Shown here one piece after another: positions 1 to 8,063 of a DNA stretch of 64,000 bases (positions are counted from its first letter, which is position 1; each line of letters begins with the position of its first letter). Origin of the DNA: DAOLCO01 sp964612555. Lineage in GTDB: Bacteria; Bdellovibrionota_C; UBA2361; SZUA-149; DAOLCO01. The notes under the pieces are model-generated. The model worked only from the letters and a program-made list of their open reading frames with translations. It did no database searches and was not told where the DNA came from. Location: positions 194,100 through 258,099 of the forward strand of contig CAZTBW010000003.1 of NCBI GenBank assembly GCA_964612555.1, given 5' to 3'. The translations under genes were made by a program, and so were the position numbers.

Positions 1-20
1 GAGCATTTTTCCCTACAGAC

Positions 21-587
21 ATGATATTAACCCCATGGGCGTTCAAAGATATTTGTAGAACAATTTCTGCTATGATTGAAGATTCTGGCTATCGTATCAA
101 TCCAAAGGGAATAAAGGAAGGAGATAAGGTCTGTATGCTTGATCATGGTAAGTTTAATGCGGCTTCAATTTTTTATGCTCCAAGAGATTCAGAACATAAG
201 AAAAGAGGATCAACTTTTTATAAGCATCAAAAAGGAGAGTTTTTAGACGTTGATTATTTCTTACACTATCCAATGCACCAGGAGGTGTATGAGTTAATAA
301 TAAAAAATATTGTTCAAGAAGATATTGGTGATACTATCAAAAATAATAGTGAGACAATGATATCATTAAATAATCAGATTGAAGTATATAGATCCCTCCG
401 CAAAGGATCTGGGAAAAGACATTATGGGTTTTTCAAATTAGCCGTTTCATTGTCATACCTAACAAAAGATGAACAGGAGATAAGAAGGCAGCTAGAAATA
501 GCAGACTGGGATGGTGCCAGAGGTAAGAAAGGCATTAATGATTGTATCAAGAATTTGTATCGATATGGTCGATTCCTCAAGAATTAA
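21..587 (+). CDS. Hypothetical protein, possibly 5'-truncated by the window edge
   Basis: A 188-codon frame from ATG at 21 to TAA. The frame stays open to the left edge, with six codons and no stop before the ATG, and no clear ribosome binding site is visible, so the true start may lie outside the window. The protein is soluble, mixed alpha/beta and lysine-rich, with no membrane segment or signal peptide. The C-terminal half (about 120-188) looks helical and basic. I do not recognise a family. Its position beside a regulator and a DUF262 nuclease suggests it belongs to the same accessory island, which is inference. Confidence 0.55.
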   Translation: MILTPWAFKDICRTISAMIEDSGYRINPKGIKEGDKVCMLDHGKFNAASIFYAPRDSEHKKRGSTFYKHQKGEFLDVDYFLHYPMHQEVYELIIKNIVQEDIGDTIKNNSETMISLNNQIEVYRSLRKGSGKRHYGFFKLAVSLSYLTKDEQEIRRQLEIADWDGARGKKGINDCIKNLYRYGRFLKN

Positions 588-645
588 TAATTCTGCTTTT
601 TTAATTTACTCGATAAGAAAATTATTCTTCACTTGCATTAAGCTA

Positions 646-867
646 TTAACTATTAGCATCTATTTTATCCGATAATAAATCACTTAAATTACACTTTAAT
701 TTTCTGCATATTTGTTCAATAGCATCAAGTCCCAGATTCTGTTCTCCCATCTCAATTCTGTGTAGAGTTGATTTAGACACACCAATTTTACGAGCAAATT
801 CCCGTTGTGTCATATCCCCACGAAGATATCTTATTTTCTTAGCCAAATGCTTGCGTAGTTGTCCCAT
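646..867 (-). CDS. Small XRE-family transcriptional regulator
   Basis: A 73-residue protein that is almost entirely one helix-turn-helix. TQREFARKIGVSKSTLHRIEMG (about 20-41) is a typical XRE/Cro recognition unit, followed by the helix LDAIEQICRKLKCNLSDLL. It lies between the left-edge gene and the repeat-protein/DUF262 pair and is divergent from that pair, so it could control it. A perfect palindrome spans its start codon, consistent with autoregulation. The family assignment is firm; the target is inferred. Confidence 0.85.
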   Translation of the reverse strand: MGQLRKHLAKKIRYLRGDMTQREFARKIGVSKSTLHRIEMGEQNLGLDAIEQICRKLKCNLSDLLSDKIDANS

Positions 868-875
868 ATATGGGA
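862..875. promoter_or_regulatory. Palindromic operator over the XRE start codon
   Basis: A perfect 14-bp palindrome, TCCCATATATGGGA, contains the ATG of the XRE gene (865-867, minus strand). A TATAAA box lies just upstream on the minus strand (876-881), about nine bases from the ATG, so the transcript could have little or no leader. Autorepressor binding is inferred. Confidence 0.45.
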
Positions 876-982
876 TTTATAGGCCAAATCTTGCCCCAGA
901 TGCGGGACAAATTAACTTATAAACTTATAAGGAACCTCCACTACAAATACCTAATACGCACTTGGAAGAAGGAGAATAAACA

Positions 983-1321
983 ATGGCAAATTTTAAAGAC
1001 GGCGTTATTAGAGATGGTTCCTCGATTGGTTCCGGGAAAGCACTTGGTAATATCAAAGAGGGTGTCATCAGGGATGGATCTTCAAGAGGTTCAGGACGTG
1101 CCCTTGGCAATGTAAAAAATGATGTTATTCGAGACGGTTCATCAAAAGGAAGTGGCAAAGCCTTATTCAATGTAAAAAACGGTATAGTGAGAAATGGATC
1201 TTCTCTTGGTTCTGGGAGTGTTATCGGTAAGGTTAATGAGTTCTACATCAAGGGTATAGAAAGAGAATTAGATTCAGAAATCGTTGCCGTATATTATTTT
1301 TTAATAAAGAAATTTATTTAG
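983..1321 (+). CDS. Tandem glycine/serine repeat protein, beta-flower-like
   Basis: A 112-residue protein with a strong Shine-Dalgarno (AAGGAG, 968-973). Residues 1-85 are about four copies of a 22-23-residue unit of the form NVKxGVIRDGSSxGSGKALG; the DNA also repeats with a period near 69 bp. The pattern DGVIRDxSGxxxG followed by an aliphatic strand resembles the 4-/5-fold beta-flower repeat families (recognised by eye). The last 27 residues are non-repetitive and end in a hydrophobic stretch (VAVYYFLIKKFI). The stop lies two bases before the DUF262 gene, so the two are almost certainly co-transcribed. Function is unknown; partner, sensor or inhibitor of the nuclease are all possible. Confidence 0.75.
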   Translation: MANFKDGVIRDGSSIGSGKALGNIKEGVIRDGSSRGSGRALGNVKNDVIRDGSSKGSGKALFNVKNGIVRNGSSLGSGSVIGKVNEFYIKGIERELDSEIVAVYYFLIKKFI

Positions 1322-1323
1322 TT

Positions 1324-3066
1324 ATGTCATACGAAGCACCAATAAAAATAGCTGATATAGTAGAAGATATGCATCAAAGAAAATATCTTTTGCCTGCGAT
1401 ACAAAGAGAGTTTGTTTGGAGCACTGATCAAATTGAAAGACTTTTTGATAGCCTGATGAGGGATTACCCAATTAGTTCATTTTTATTTTGGAAAGTGGAG
1501 AAAGAAAAAGTTAAGGAATATAAGTTCTATGAATTCTTGAACGAATATCATGAAAGAGATAAGAAGCATAACTCTAAAGCCGATACTAAGGGGAAAGAAG
1601 AAATTACCGCGGTCTTAGATGGTCAGCAAAGATTAACCTCTTTGTATATAGGACTAAAAGGTTCTTTCTCTCCTAAGTCACCTAGAAAAAGATGGGATAA
1701 CGATCAGGCATATCCAAAAAAATTGCTCTATCTGAATTTAGTTAGGCGGCCAGAAGACCCTAGTCTGGAGTATGAATTTTGCTTTCTAACGGAACAAGAA
1801 GCAGAATGTAACAACCAAGACTACTGGTTTCCTGTAGGAGAGATTTTAAATTTAAAAGATGCAGGAAGTGTTGGTAAATACGTAAGTAAAATTTCTCGCA
1901 ATTACTCAGAACACCAAGGAGATTTTGCAACTGATGCTTTGTTTAAACTTTATAATATAATTCACACAAAAGGCTCCATCAGCTATTATCAAGAAAAAGA
2001 TCAGGAACTAGATAAAGTTCTTAATATCTTTATAAGGATTAACAGTGGTGGCACTATATTAAGTTATTCAGACTTACTCCTTTCAATGGCGACAGCCCAA
2101 TGGGAAAAGAAAGATGCAAGAGAAGAAATAATAGGTTTCGTTAATGAAATAAACAATATCGATAATAGATTCAATTTCAACAAAGATTTCGTGCTGAAAT
2201 CATGTCTAGTACTTAGTGATTTCAATAATATTGCCTTCAAAGCAGATAACTTTAACAAGGACAATATGCGAACTATTGAAAATAACTGGGAACGCATTAC
2301 CAACTCAATCCGAATCGCAGTACGTCTTGTCTCAAGCTTTGGATATGATAGGGAAAGACTAACCGCATCTTATGCAATAATCCCTATTGCATATTTTTTA
2401 AATCAAATAGAAGCAAAAGATTCTTATGTTTCATCAGGGAAAAATCTGGAAGATAAAGCAAAGATAAAAAAGTGGCTTATATTGTCTTTAATTAAAGGTT
2501 CTTTTAGCGGACAACCTGATAGTATATTACGTCCAATTCGAGAAAAGATCAAAGATAGTAATAACAGTTTCCCTTTAGAAGATATAATTGAACATTTTAA
2601 AGGAACTAATAAGACACTTGTTTTTTCTGAAGATGACATCGCACATCTTTTATCCTATCAATATGGCAAACATGCTACTTTCTCTGTACTAGCCCTACTC
2701 TATCCAAATCTGGATTTAAAAAACAATACATTCCATGTTGACCATATTTACCCTAAAAGTTTATTTGCTAGATCTACATTAAAGAAAAGGGGCATTTCCA
2801 CTGATGATATTGCAAGGTTTGAAGAATGTTACAATCTCCTTGGAAATCTCCAATTACTTGAAGGGACAGTAAATGAAGAAAAGTATAATAAGGAATTTGA
2901 ACTTTGGTTAAATGAAATACATAACAGCCCTGTGGATAAAAAAGATTACATGAAAAGACACTTCATCCCTAATGATGTAGGGCTAGAGTTCGGTAATTTT
3001 TTACATTTCTTTGAAGCAAGAAATAAACTCATAGAAGAAAAATTGAAAGGGGTATTAATGAGATAA
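1324..3066 (+). CDS. DUF262-DUF1524 protein (GmrSD/BrxU-type restriction nuclease)
   Basis: A 580-residue protein with the two-part architecture of modification-dependent restriction enzymes. The N-terminal DUF262 (ParB/sulfiredoxin-like NTPase fold) shows LPAIQREFVW (about 23-32) and the diagnostic DGQQRLTSLY (99-108). The C-terminal DUF1524 HNH nuclease shows HVDHIYPKS (His471, Asp473, His474) and downstream NLLGNLQLL. In characterised relatives the first domain hydrolyses NTP and the second cuts DNA, often modified phage DNA. It is transcribed with the preceding repeat protein (two-base gap). Family is firm; target modification is not readable. Confidence 0.9.
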   Translation: MSYEAPIKIADIVEDMHQRKYLLPAIQREFVWSTDQIERLFDSLMRDYPISSFLFWKVEKEKVKEYKFYEFLNEYHERDKKHNSKADTKGKEEITAVLDGQQRLTSLYIGLKGSFSPKSPRKRWDNDQAYPKKLLYLNLVRRPEDPSLEYEFCFLTEQEAECNNQDYWFPVGEILNLKDAGSVGKYVSKISRNYSEHQGDFATDALFKLYNIIHTKGSISYYQEKDQELDKVLNIFIRINSGGTILSYSDLLLSMATAQWEKKDAREEIIGFVNEINNIDNRFNFNKDFVLKSCLVLSDFNNIAFKADNFNKDNMRTIENNWERITNSIRIAVRLVSSFGYDRERLTASYAIIPIAYFLNQIEAKDSYVSSGKNLEDKAKIKKWLILSLIKGSFSGQPDSILRPIREKIKDSNNSFPLEDIIEHFKGTNKTLVFSEDDIAHLLSYQYGKHATFSVLALLYPNLDLKNNTFHVDHIYPKSLFARSTLKKRGISTDDIARFEECYNLLGNLQLLEGTVNEEKYNKEFELWLNEIHNSPVDKKDYMKRHFIPNDVGLEFGNFLHFFEARNKLIEEKLKGVLMR

Positions 3067-3189
3067 TCCATAAAAATATCCCAATAAAAACCCCATAGAC
3101 TCCGCGTAAATCTATCATTTTTTACAGATAATTTTGGACATTTGTATCTGTTCAATTTACAATATCTACTTCTATCAATTAGGAATGCT

Positions 3190-3720
3190 ATGAAAGAAAC
3201 AAATCTTACTGGATTAACAAGTCACAATAGCAATATCCATTACAATATATGTATTGGTGAGAATGGTTGCCATAATAATGCAGTTCAATATTCTGAAGGG
3301 TATAGTTTAGCAGTACAAAGGTTACTTGATAGAATTGCGGTAGAGCCATCTAAGGACTTGCTTATTTATCCTCTATTTGCTTGTTATTATCAATATGTAC
3401 TACTTGAGATCAATAGTTTATTAGTTCTTTCCAATTCATCTGCTAATTTGCTTTCTAAAGACTTGTTCCAATCGTGGTGTAATTTTAAAAATAACATTGA
3501 ACATAGATTTGATATTGATCCTCAAGCTATAGAAAAAGTAGATACAATAATAAAGGAACTATCATCTTTTAATCCTGAAAGTTTCCTATACTCCAAAGAA
3601 TTTCATGAGAACTATGAGTTAGATAGATTTAATTACATTAATGTAGAAATTTTAAAAAATCAGTTCTATCTTTTAAGTGAAGTTTTTAGGGACTGTAGAA
3701 ATTCAGTAATTAATATCTGA
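3190..3720 (+). CDS. Hypothetical protein downstream of the DUF262 nuclease
   Basis: Unrecognised. I start it at the ATG at 3190, preceded by AGGA five bases upstream; a longer frame from TTG at 3142 has no binding site. The 176-residue product is mostly helical, with a hydrophobic helix (about 48-68, PLFACYYQYVLLEINSLLVL) that is not clearly transmembrane. It follows the DUF262 gene after 123 bp on the same strand and converges on the ImmA/IrrE gene. It could be a third member of the DUF262 cassette, but nothing in the sequence proves it. Confidence 0.6.
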   Translation: MKETNLTGLTSHNSNIHYNICIGENGCHNNAVQYSEGYSLAVQRLLDRIAVEPSKDLLIYPLFACYYQYVLLEINSLLVLSNSSANLLSKDLFQSWCNFKNNIEHRFDIDPQAIEKVDTIIKELSSFNPESFLYSKEFHENYELDRFNYINVEILKNQFYLLSEVFRDCRNSVINI

Positions 3721-3723
3721 TAT

Positions 3724-4632
3724 TTATGATTTCCTTTTACTTTTTCCTAACACTGGGGGTTTCCATGGAAAGTTATCTACACCTCCATAAGAATAGCCTT
3801 GCTTAATTCCAAAATCTGAAAGTTCCTCATCCTGTACATCTATTTCTACACATTCGTCATCCCAAAGTAGTGTCAAAACTTGTCCGTGAGAATTGACTGG
3901 TAACGTCCACTCTAATATCTCTGATTCTTTTGTTACATTTTTCCCCTTGATCCATAAATCAGCATTCAGACACTCAAAAGAGGAAGGAATATTTTGCCTA
4001 TTGATAGACTTGTATGCAAATGAATTAGGATTAAGATCACGAGACTCCATTCCAAGACTATACCTAAATGACGAAGATGCTCTATAATAAGAAATTTTAT
4101 TTTCACAAGATACTATTAAACAACAAGAATATTCGGTATTTTGTATAAACTTAATAGCGGAAGAAATAAAAGATGTTTCACATTGTTGAGAAAGCTTGCT
4201 AATAAGATCCCAACATGGCTCCAAAGACAAACTTGATGATATCAAATGAGAGGGCATTAGTAGCTCACTGGCAAATTGATCTGCCCGAATTTCTATATTC
4301 TTTTCAAGACTCTGAGGACTTGGATTTATACTATAATTTTCAATATCTAAAGATTTACAGGTAAATGATGTAGACCTAAGATTGTCGACATCCATCTGCA
4401 AGTGTCCTAACTCATGTGCTACTGTAAATTTTCTTCTCGGTAAATATTGAATCTTAGAACTTAGACCTATAAACGGTTCATCTTGATCAAAGATTAATAT
4501 ACCTTCTATCCCATTTATATTACTTTCAAATATTGGTATATCGAGTCTTTCACATATTTCAAATGGATCTATCGGGATAGCTGTAATCCCTAATTCATCT
4601 AAAAAATCTCTGGCATATATCTTCGGGGTCAT
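3724..4632 (-). CDS. ImmA/IrrE-family zinc metallopeptidase (CapP-like)
   Basis: A 302-residue protein with the zinc motif HELGH (His73, Glu74, His77) and the following EIRADQFASELLMP segment, which supplies the third ligand in the ImmA/IrrE family. The C-terminal half is a separate domain, perhaps sensory. It overlaps the upstream XRE gene by four bases (ATGA), so the two are translationally coupled. This peptidase-repressor pair, divergent from a CBASS operon, matches CapP/CapH, where the peptidase cleaves the repressor after DNA damage and de-represses CBASS. Family is firm; the CapP role is inferred from context. Confidence 0.85.
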   Translation of the reverse strand: MTPKIYARDFLDELGITAIPIDPFEICERLDIPIFESNINGIEGILIFDQDEPFIGLSSKIQYLPRRKFTVAHELGHLQMDVDNLRSTSFTCKSLDIENYSINPSPQSLEKNIEIRADQFASELLMPSHLISSSLSLEPCWDLISKLSQQCETSFISSAIKFIQNTEYSCCLIVSCENKISYYRASSSFRYSLGMESRDLNPNSFAYKSINRQNIPSSFECLNADLWIKGKNVTKESEILEWTLPVNSHGQVLTLLWDDECVEIDVQDEELSDFGIKQGYSYGGVDNFPWKPPVLGKSKRKS

Positions 4633-4967
4633 TTTTGCTTTCTACTTCTCATAAACTCAACTTGTTGAATTAGAAATTGTTTATCGCTTTCATTTAAATC
4701 TATAAAATTTCTGTGAAACTCTTGCCATTCTCCTTCTGCCTTTTGCATATTTGGAATATCAGACTTACCTACAAGAAAATCGATTGAAACGCTTAATGTT
4801 TTTGCAATTTTTTGAAGAACAGCCAATGATGGATTTCTTTCTCCTGCTTCCATTTGACTAGCTGCAGCTGGCGTAATACCCGCTTTAGAAGCAAATTCTG
4901 ATTGAGTCCATCCTAGTTCCATTCTTTTAGCCTTAAGTCGTTTTGAGAATTCAGATAACTCTTCCAT
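4629..4967 (-). CDS. XRE-family repressor (CapH-like), partner of the ImmA/IrrE peptidase
   Basis: A 112-residue protein with an N-terminal HTH: LGWTQSEFASKAGITPAAAS followed by QMEAGERNPSLAVLQKIAKTLSVSIDFLVG (about 18-67), then a helical tail (about 75-112) suited to dimerisation or peptidase recognition. It is coupled to the metallopeptidase by a four-base overlap and divergent from the CBASS operon across a 160-bp region. By analogy with CapH it should repress itself and CBASS until cleaved. HTH is firm; substrate role is inferred. Confidence 0.85.
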   Translation of the reverse strand: MEELSEFSKRLKAKRMELGWTQSEFASKAGITPAAASQMEAGERNPSLAVLQKIAKTLSVSIDFLVGKSDIPNMQKAEGEWQEFHRNFIDLNESDKQFLIQQVEFMRSRKQK

Positions 4968-5048
4968 AAAATCCCTTACCTTAACATATTATTTTTAATA
5001 GATATTTCTTAGTAAATTAACGATGTGATAATAAAATTTATCTAACTG

Positions 5049-5077
5049 TTGACACAAACGAGCGTTTACATTATTAA
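5049..5077 (+). promoter_or_regulatory. Sigma70-type promoter candidate for the CBASS operon
   Basis: TTGACA (5049-5054) and TATTAA (5072-5077) are separated by 17 bp and lie about 50 bp upstream of the patatin ATG, in the gap shared with the divergent repressor. The -35 box is perfect; the -10 box is partial. It is the natural target for the CapH-like repressor. Confidence 0.5.
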
Positions 5078-5127
5078 ATTGTTAATACTTAATACCATAT
5101 AGTTTATTTATGGAAAGGGATTAATAA

Positions 5128-6225
5128 ATGATTGCAAATAATTCTGAGTTTAAAACAGAGGAAAGACCCTTTCGAGTACTCTCCTTAGATGGTGGCGGAA
5201 TACGTGGATTATACACCGCTTCTTTTCTTAATTGCTTATCCAAACGTTTCGAGCCTAATAATGACTTAGATGTTGGTAAGGCCTTTGATCTAATTGTTGG
5301 AACTAGTACCGGAGCAATACTATCCTGTGGCTTAGCATATGGTGTTCCACTAAAAAAAATAATTGAACTCTACAGAAAGGATGGCAAATTTATTTTTAAA
5401 AATCCCGTCCCTCATAGCAAAATGTTTAAATTTCTTTGGACGGTTAAAAACCTTTTTTACTCAGCTAATGAGAATGTAAGCCTAAAACGATCTTTAGAGA
5501 ATGTATTTGGAGAAACTACAATAAAGGAGATTTATGAAAACAGAAAAATCGCCTTATGCGTCAATGCTGTCAATCTACTAACATCTTGCCCAAGAGTTTT
5601 CAAAACAGCTCATGTTAAAGAAAAGCACGCTGATGATTATAGAAAGCTCGTTGATATTTGCTTAGCTTCTTCTGCTGCACCAATTATACTTCCTATCGCA
5701 AACATACCAAATCCAGAAGACGAGTTCGTAATTGAACAGTTTGTTGATGGAGGACTTTGGGCTAATAATCCCATCTTAGTATCCTTGGTAGAATCATTAA
5801 TCTTAGCTACGAAAGATCAACCCATAGAAATACTATCAATTGGCACATGCCCTTCTCCTCCTGGTCAAACTGTAAATCAAAAATCTAAAAATAACGGAAT
5901 ATGGTATTGGGAATTAGGTACAAAAGCTTTGGCAATGTCAATGGATGCCCAGGCAATGGGAGTAAATTTTATCGCACAATTCTTGTCTCAAACATTAACA
6001 GATTTAGGAAAAGATATAAAAATATTACGATTGAAATCCACTCCTCCATCAATAAATCAAGCAAAGTATTTAAGTATGGATAATGCGAGTGAAGAATCAT
6101 GCTCAATCCTAACTCAATTAGGTAGTCATGATGCTAAAATTATCTATGGAGAATGTCTAAAAAAAGACTCTGAAATGGAACTAATAAAAAATATTTTTAC
6201 CAACACTAAGATTATGGGAGTTTAA
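5128..6225 (+). CDS. capV: Patatin-like phospholipase, CBASS effector CapV
   Basis: A 365-residue patatin-like hydrolase. Visible hallmarks: the oxyanion loop DGGGIRG (21-27), nucleophile elbow GTSTG (58-62, Ser60) and the second catalytic residue in DGG (Asp207) followed by LWANNP. In CBASS such effectors are activated by a cyclic nucleotide and degrade the inner membrane, killing the infected cell. A binding site (AAAGGG) lies 9-10 bases before the ATG. The CD-NTase follows after six bases. Enzyme class is firm; effector role follows from operon context. Confidence 0.92.
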   Translation: MIANNSEFKTEERPFRVLSLDGGGIRGLYTASFLNCLSKRFEPNNDLDVGKAFDLIVGTSTGAILSCGLAYGVPLKKIIELYRKDGKFIFKNPVPHSKMFKFLWTVKNLFYSANENVSLKRSLENVFGETTIKEIYENRKIALCVNAVNLLTSCPRVFKTAHVKEKHADDYRKLVDICLASSAAPIILPIANIPNPEDEFVIEQFVDGGLWANNPILVSLVESLILATKDQPIEILSIGTCPSPPGQTVNQKSKNNGIWYWELGTKALAMSMDAQAMGVNFIAQFLSQTLTDLGKDIKILRLKSTPPSINQAKYLSMDNASEESCSILTQLGSHDAKIIYGECLKKDSEMELIKNIFTNTKIMGV

Positions 6226-6231
6226 GAAATT

Positions 6232-7266
6232 ATGAAAGATATTCAACCTTATTTTATCAAATTTCATGAAAAAATCAAAGCAGAAAAAAATACGTTGAGA
6301 GAGAAGAGGGATATTCTTGCAAGCAAAATTCAAGAAAGCCTTAAATCGATGAATCATCCTACTCCCGATATATTAAACCAAGGAAGTTTTATATATGGGG
6401 TAGGAGTAAAACCCATCAACGATGAAGAATATGACATAGATGTTGGCCTAATATTTCCAATTCTACTAACAGATTATGAGCCTGCTATAGTGAGAGGGTG
6501 GGTTTATGATGCAGTAAAAAATCACACAGATGATGTCGAAGACAGAGGCTCCTGTATCCGTGTAAGATACGCTGAAGGGTTTCATGTAGATTTAGTTTGT
6601 TATGCCCAGCATCACAATAATGAAACTATTGATGATTATCATTTTGCCCATAAATCTGGGAAGTGGATTCAAGCAGACCCCAAGAAATTGAAGGAATATA
6701 TTAAATCGGCTCGGGAAAAATTTGCTAATACAAAAGACAATTGTACTTCAGACCAACTTCAAAGGATCACTAGATACTTAAAGAGATGGAATGATCTTTG
6801 TTTCAAAAATGATATTAGCAACAAACCATTTGGCCTTGCTATATTGCTCCTGACTATAAAAAATTTGCCCTTCCCGCAACTGGACAATGACAACAAAAGT
6901 CACGATCTCAAAGCATTATTATTAGTTTTGAATTCGATTCAATCTATACAAGGAAGGATTTCTCTGAATAAGCCCACACCGGAATATGAAGATGTTTTTG
7001 CAAAACTTGATGATTTAGCGATGGAGAAATTCAAAGGTCATATAACAGAATTGAATAATGATTTAATAGAGATTTTTCAAGAAGATAACATTGATGAAAT
7101 TAACAAATTGACGAAAAAAAATTTCGGTAAAGATTTTCCAAACATCGAAGAACCAAGTAAGCAGTCTCATATTATCTTTAATAATAAGGAAGATAGATTA
7201 GATGACATGAATAATGCACTAAAAACATTTAATAACCCGTGCAGACCTTATTATACTAAGGTATGA
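6232..7266 (+). CDS. CD-NTase (cGAS/DncV-like nucleotidyltransferase) of CBASS
   Basis: A 344-residue nucleotidyltransferase. The polymerase-beta-type active site is present: GS (51-52), DID (Asp68, Asp70) and a third carboxylate at Asp120 in FHVDLVCYA. The rest fits the helical CD-NTase core. It should make the cyclic oligonucleotide that activates the patatin effector; the product cannot be read from sequence. Its stop overlaps the E2 gene start by four bases (ATGA), so both are translated together. Its C-terminus, the usual E2 conjugation site, ends in RPYYTKV. Confidence 0.9.
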   Translation: MKDIQPYFIKFHEKIKAEKNTLREKRDILASKIQESLKSMNHPTPDILNQGSFIYGVGVKPINDEEYDIDVGLIFPILLTDYEPAIVRGWVYDAVKNHTDDVEDRGSCIRVRYAEGFHVDLVCYAQHHNNETIDDYHFAHKSGKWIQADPKKLKEYIKSAREKFANTKDNCTSDQLQRITRYLKRWNDLCFKNDISNKPFGLAILLLTIKNLPFPQLDNDNKSHDLKALLLVLNSIQSIQGRISLNKPTPEYEDVFAKLDDLAMEKFKGHITELNNDLIEIFQEDNIDEINKLTKKNFGKDFPNIEEPSKQSHIIFNNKEDRLDDMNNALKTFNNPCRPYYTKV

Positions 7267-7916
7267 TAGACGAAGTTCGACAAGATATTATAGAAACCTT
7301 AAAAGAATTCCCTTCACTCAAATTGTTAAGTGACGATAAGGAATTAATCATAGAAGGAGAATGGCTAGTATTTGGTGAAATAAGTCTCCTAGAAATATTA
7401 GAAATTAGAATAATTGTTCCAAATGAGTATCCAGAACAAGCACCGAAAGTCTGGGAAATATCAAACAAATTCCACAAATCACCGGATACGCACTTTAATG
7501 TCTCAGAAGGCATGGATGGCTCTGCGTGTCTATTTCTCATGGCAGAAAGATATGAAAAATTGCCTATCGGAACAACTTTTAAAACTTTCCTAAATGGTCC
7601 CGTCAAAGAATTTTTCTTTTCACAAGTCTACTTTAAAGAAACTGGAATATGGCCATTTGGAGAGTGGCCTCATGGAGCAGAAGGTGTCTATAAATATTAT
7701 GCTAATAAATTTGAAACACAGAACATTAAACTCATTTATAAACTACTTGAATATTTAACTATAAAACAATCACGAAGAAATTTCATGTGTCCATGCGGAA
7801 AAAATAAAAAATATAGAAAGTGTCATCATCCTTTAGTAAAAAAGATTAATTTTATACCAAGCAAGCAATTGGAAATTGATAAAGAAATACTATATAGGAC
7901 ATTCTTGTCTACTTGA
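7263..7916 (+). CDS. E2-like ubiquitin-conjugating-fold protein of type II-short CBASS, with SEC-C tail
   Basis: A 217-residue protein. Residues about 1-150 match the bacterial E2 family of CBASS: IIVPNEYPEQAPKVW, then DGSACLF with the putative catalytic Cys89, then WPFGEWPHGAEGVYKYY. No E1/ThiF or JAB gene is adjacent, so this is the short form with E2 alone. Residues 176-189 (CPCG, eight residues on CHH) form a SEC-C zinc motif, a fusion worth noting. In type II CBASS the E2 acts on the C-terminus of the CD-NTase to prime it. Fold and context are firm; conjugation chemistry without an E1 is not shown here. Confidence 0.85.
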   Translation: MIDEVRQDIIETLKEFPSLKLLSDDKELIIEGEWLVFGEISLLEILEIRIIVPNEYPEQAPKVWEISNKFHKSPDTHFNVSEGMDGSACLFLMAERYEKLPIGTTFKTFLNGPVKEFFFSQVYFKETGIWPFGEWPHGAEGVYKYYANKFETQNIKLIYKLLEYLTIKQSRRNFMCPCGKNKKYRKCHHPLVKKINFIPSKQLEIDKEILYRTFLST

Positions 7917-7995
7917 AGGCATACAAGATTCTATCTACATGAGAGAGTGATTGAAATAATCTACTGTTTTGTTTTTCAAAAGGCATATTTTTTGT

Positions 7996-8019
7996 ACAAA
8001 AAGTTGAACAAAAGATATA
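7996..8019 (+). repeat. Dispersed A-rich repeat, copy 1
   Basis: A 24-bp string beginning ACAAAAAGTTGAAC and ending AAAGATATA lies upstream of the helical-repeat gene. An identical 24-bp copy lies at 10024-10047 and a degenerate one at about 11935-11975. All three are intergenic on the + strand. Confidence 0.6.
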
Positions 8020-8063
8020 TTGAAAGAACACATTACTAATTTTATTACTCTTAAACACAATCA

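Noticed and set aside
870..1170. Frames overlapping the repeat-protein gene on both strands
   Set aside because: They arise because the repeated DNA is open in several frames; only 983-1321 has a strong binding site and a sensible repeat protein.
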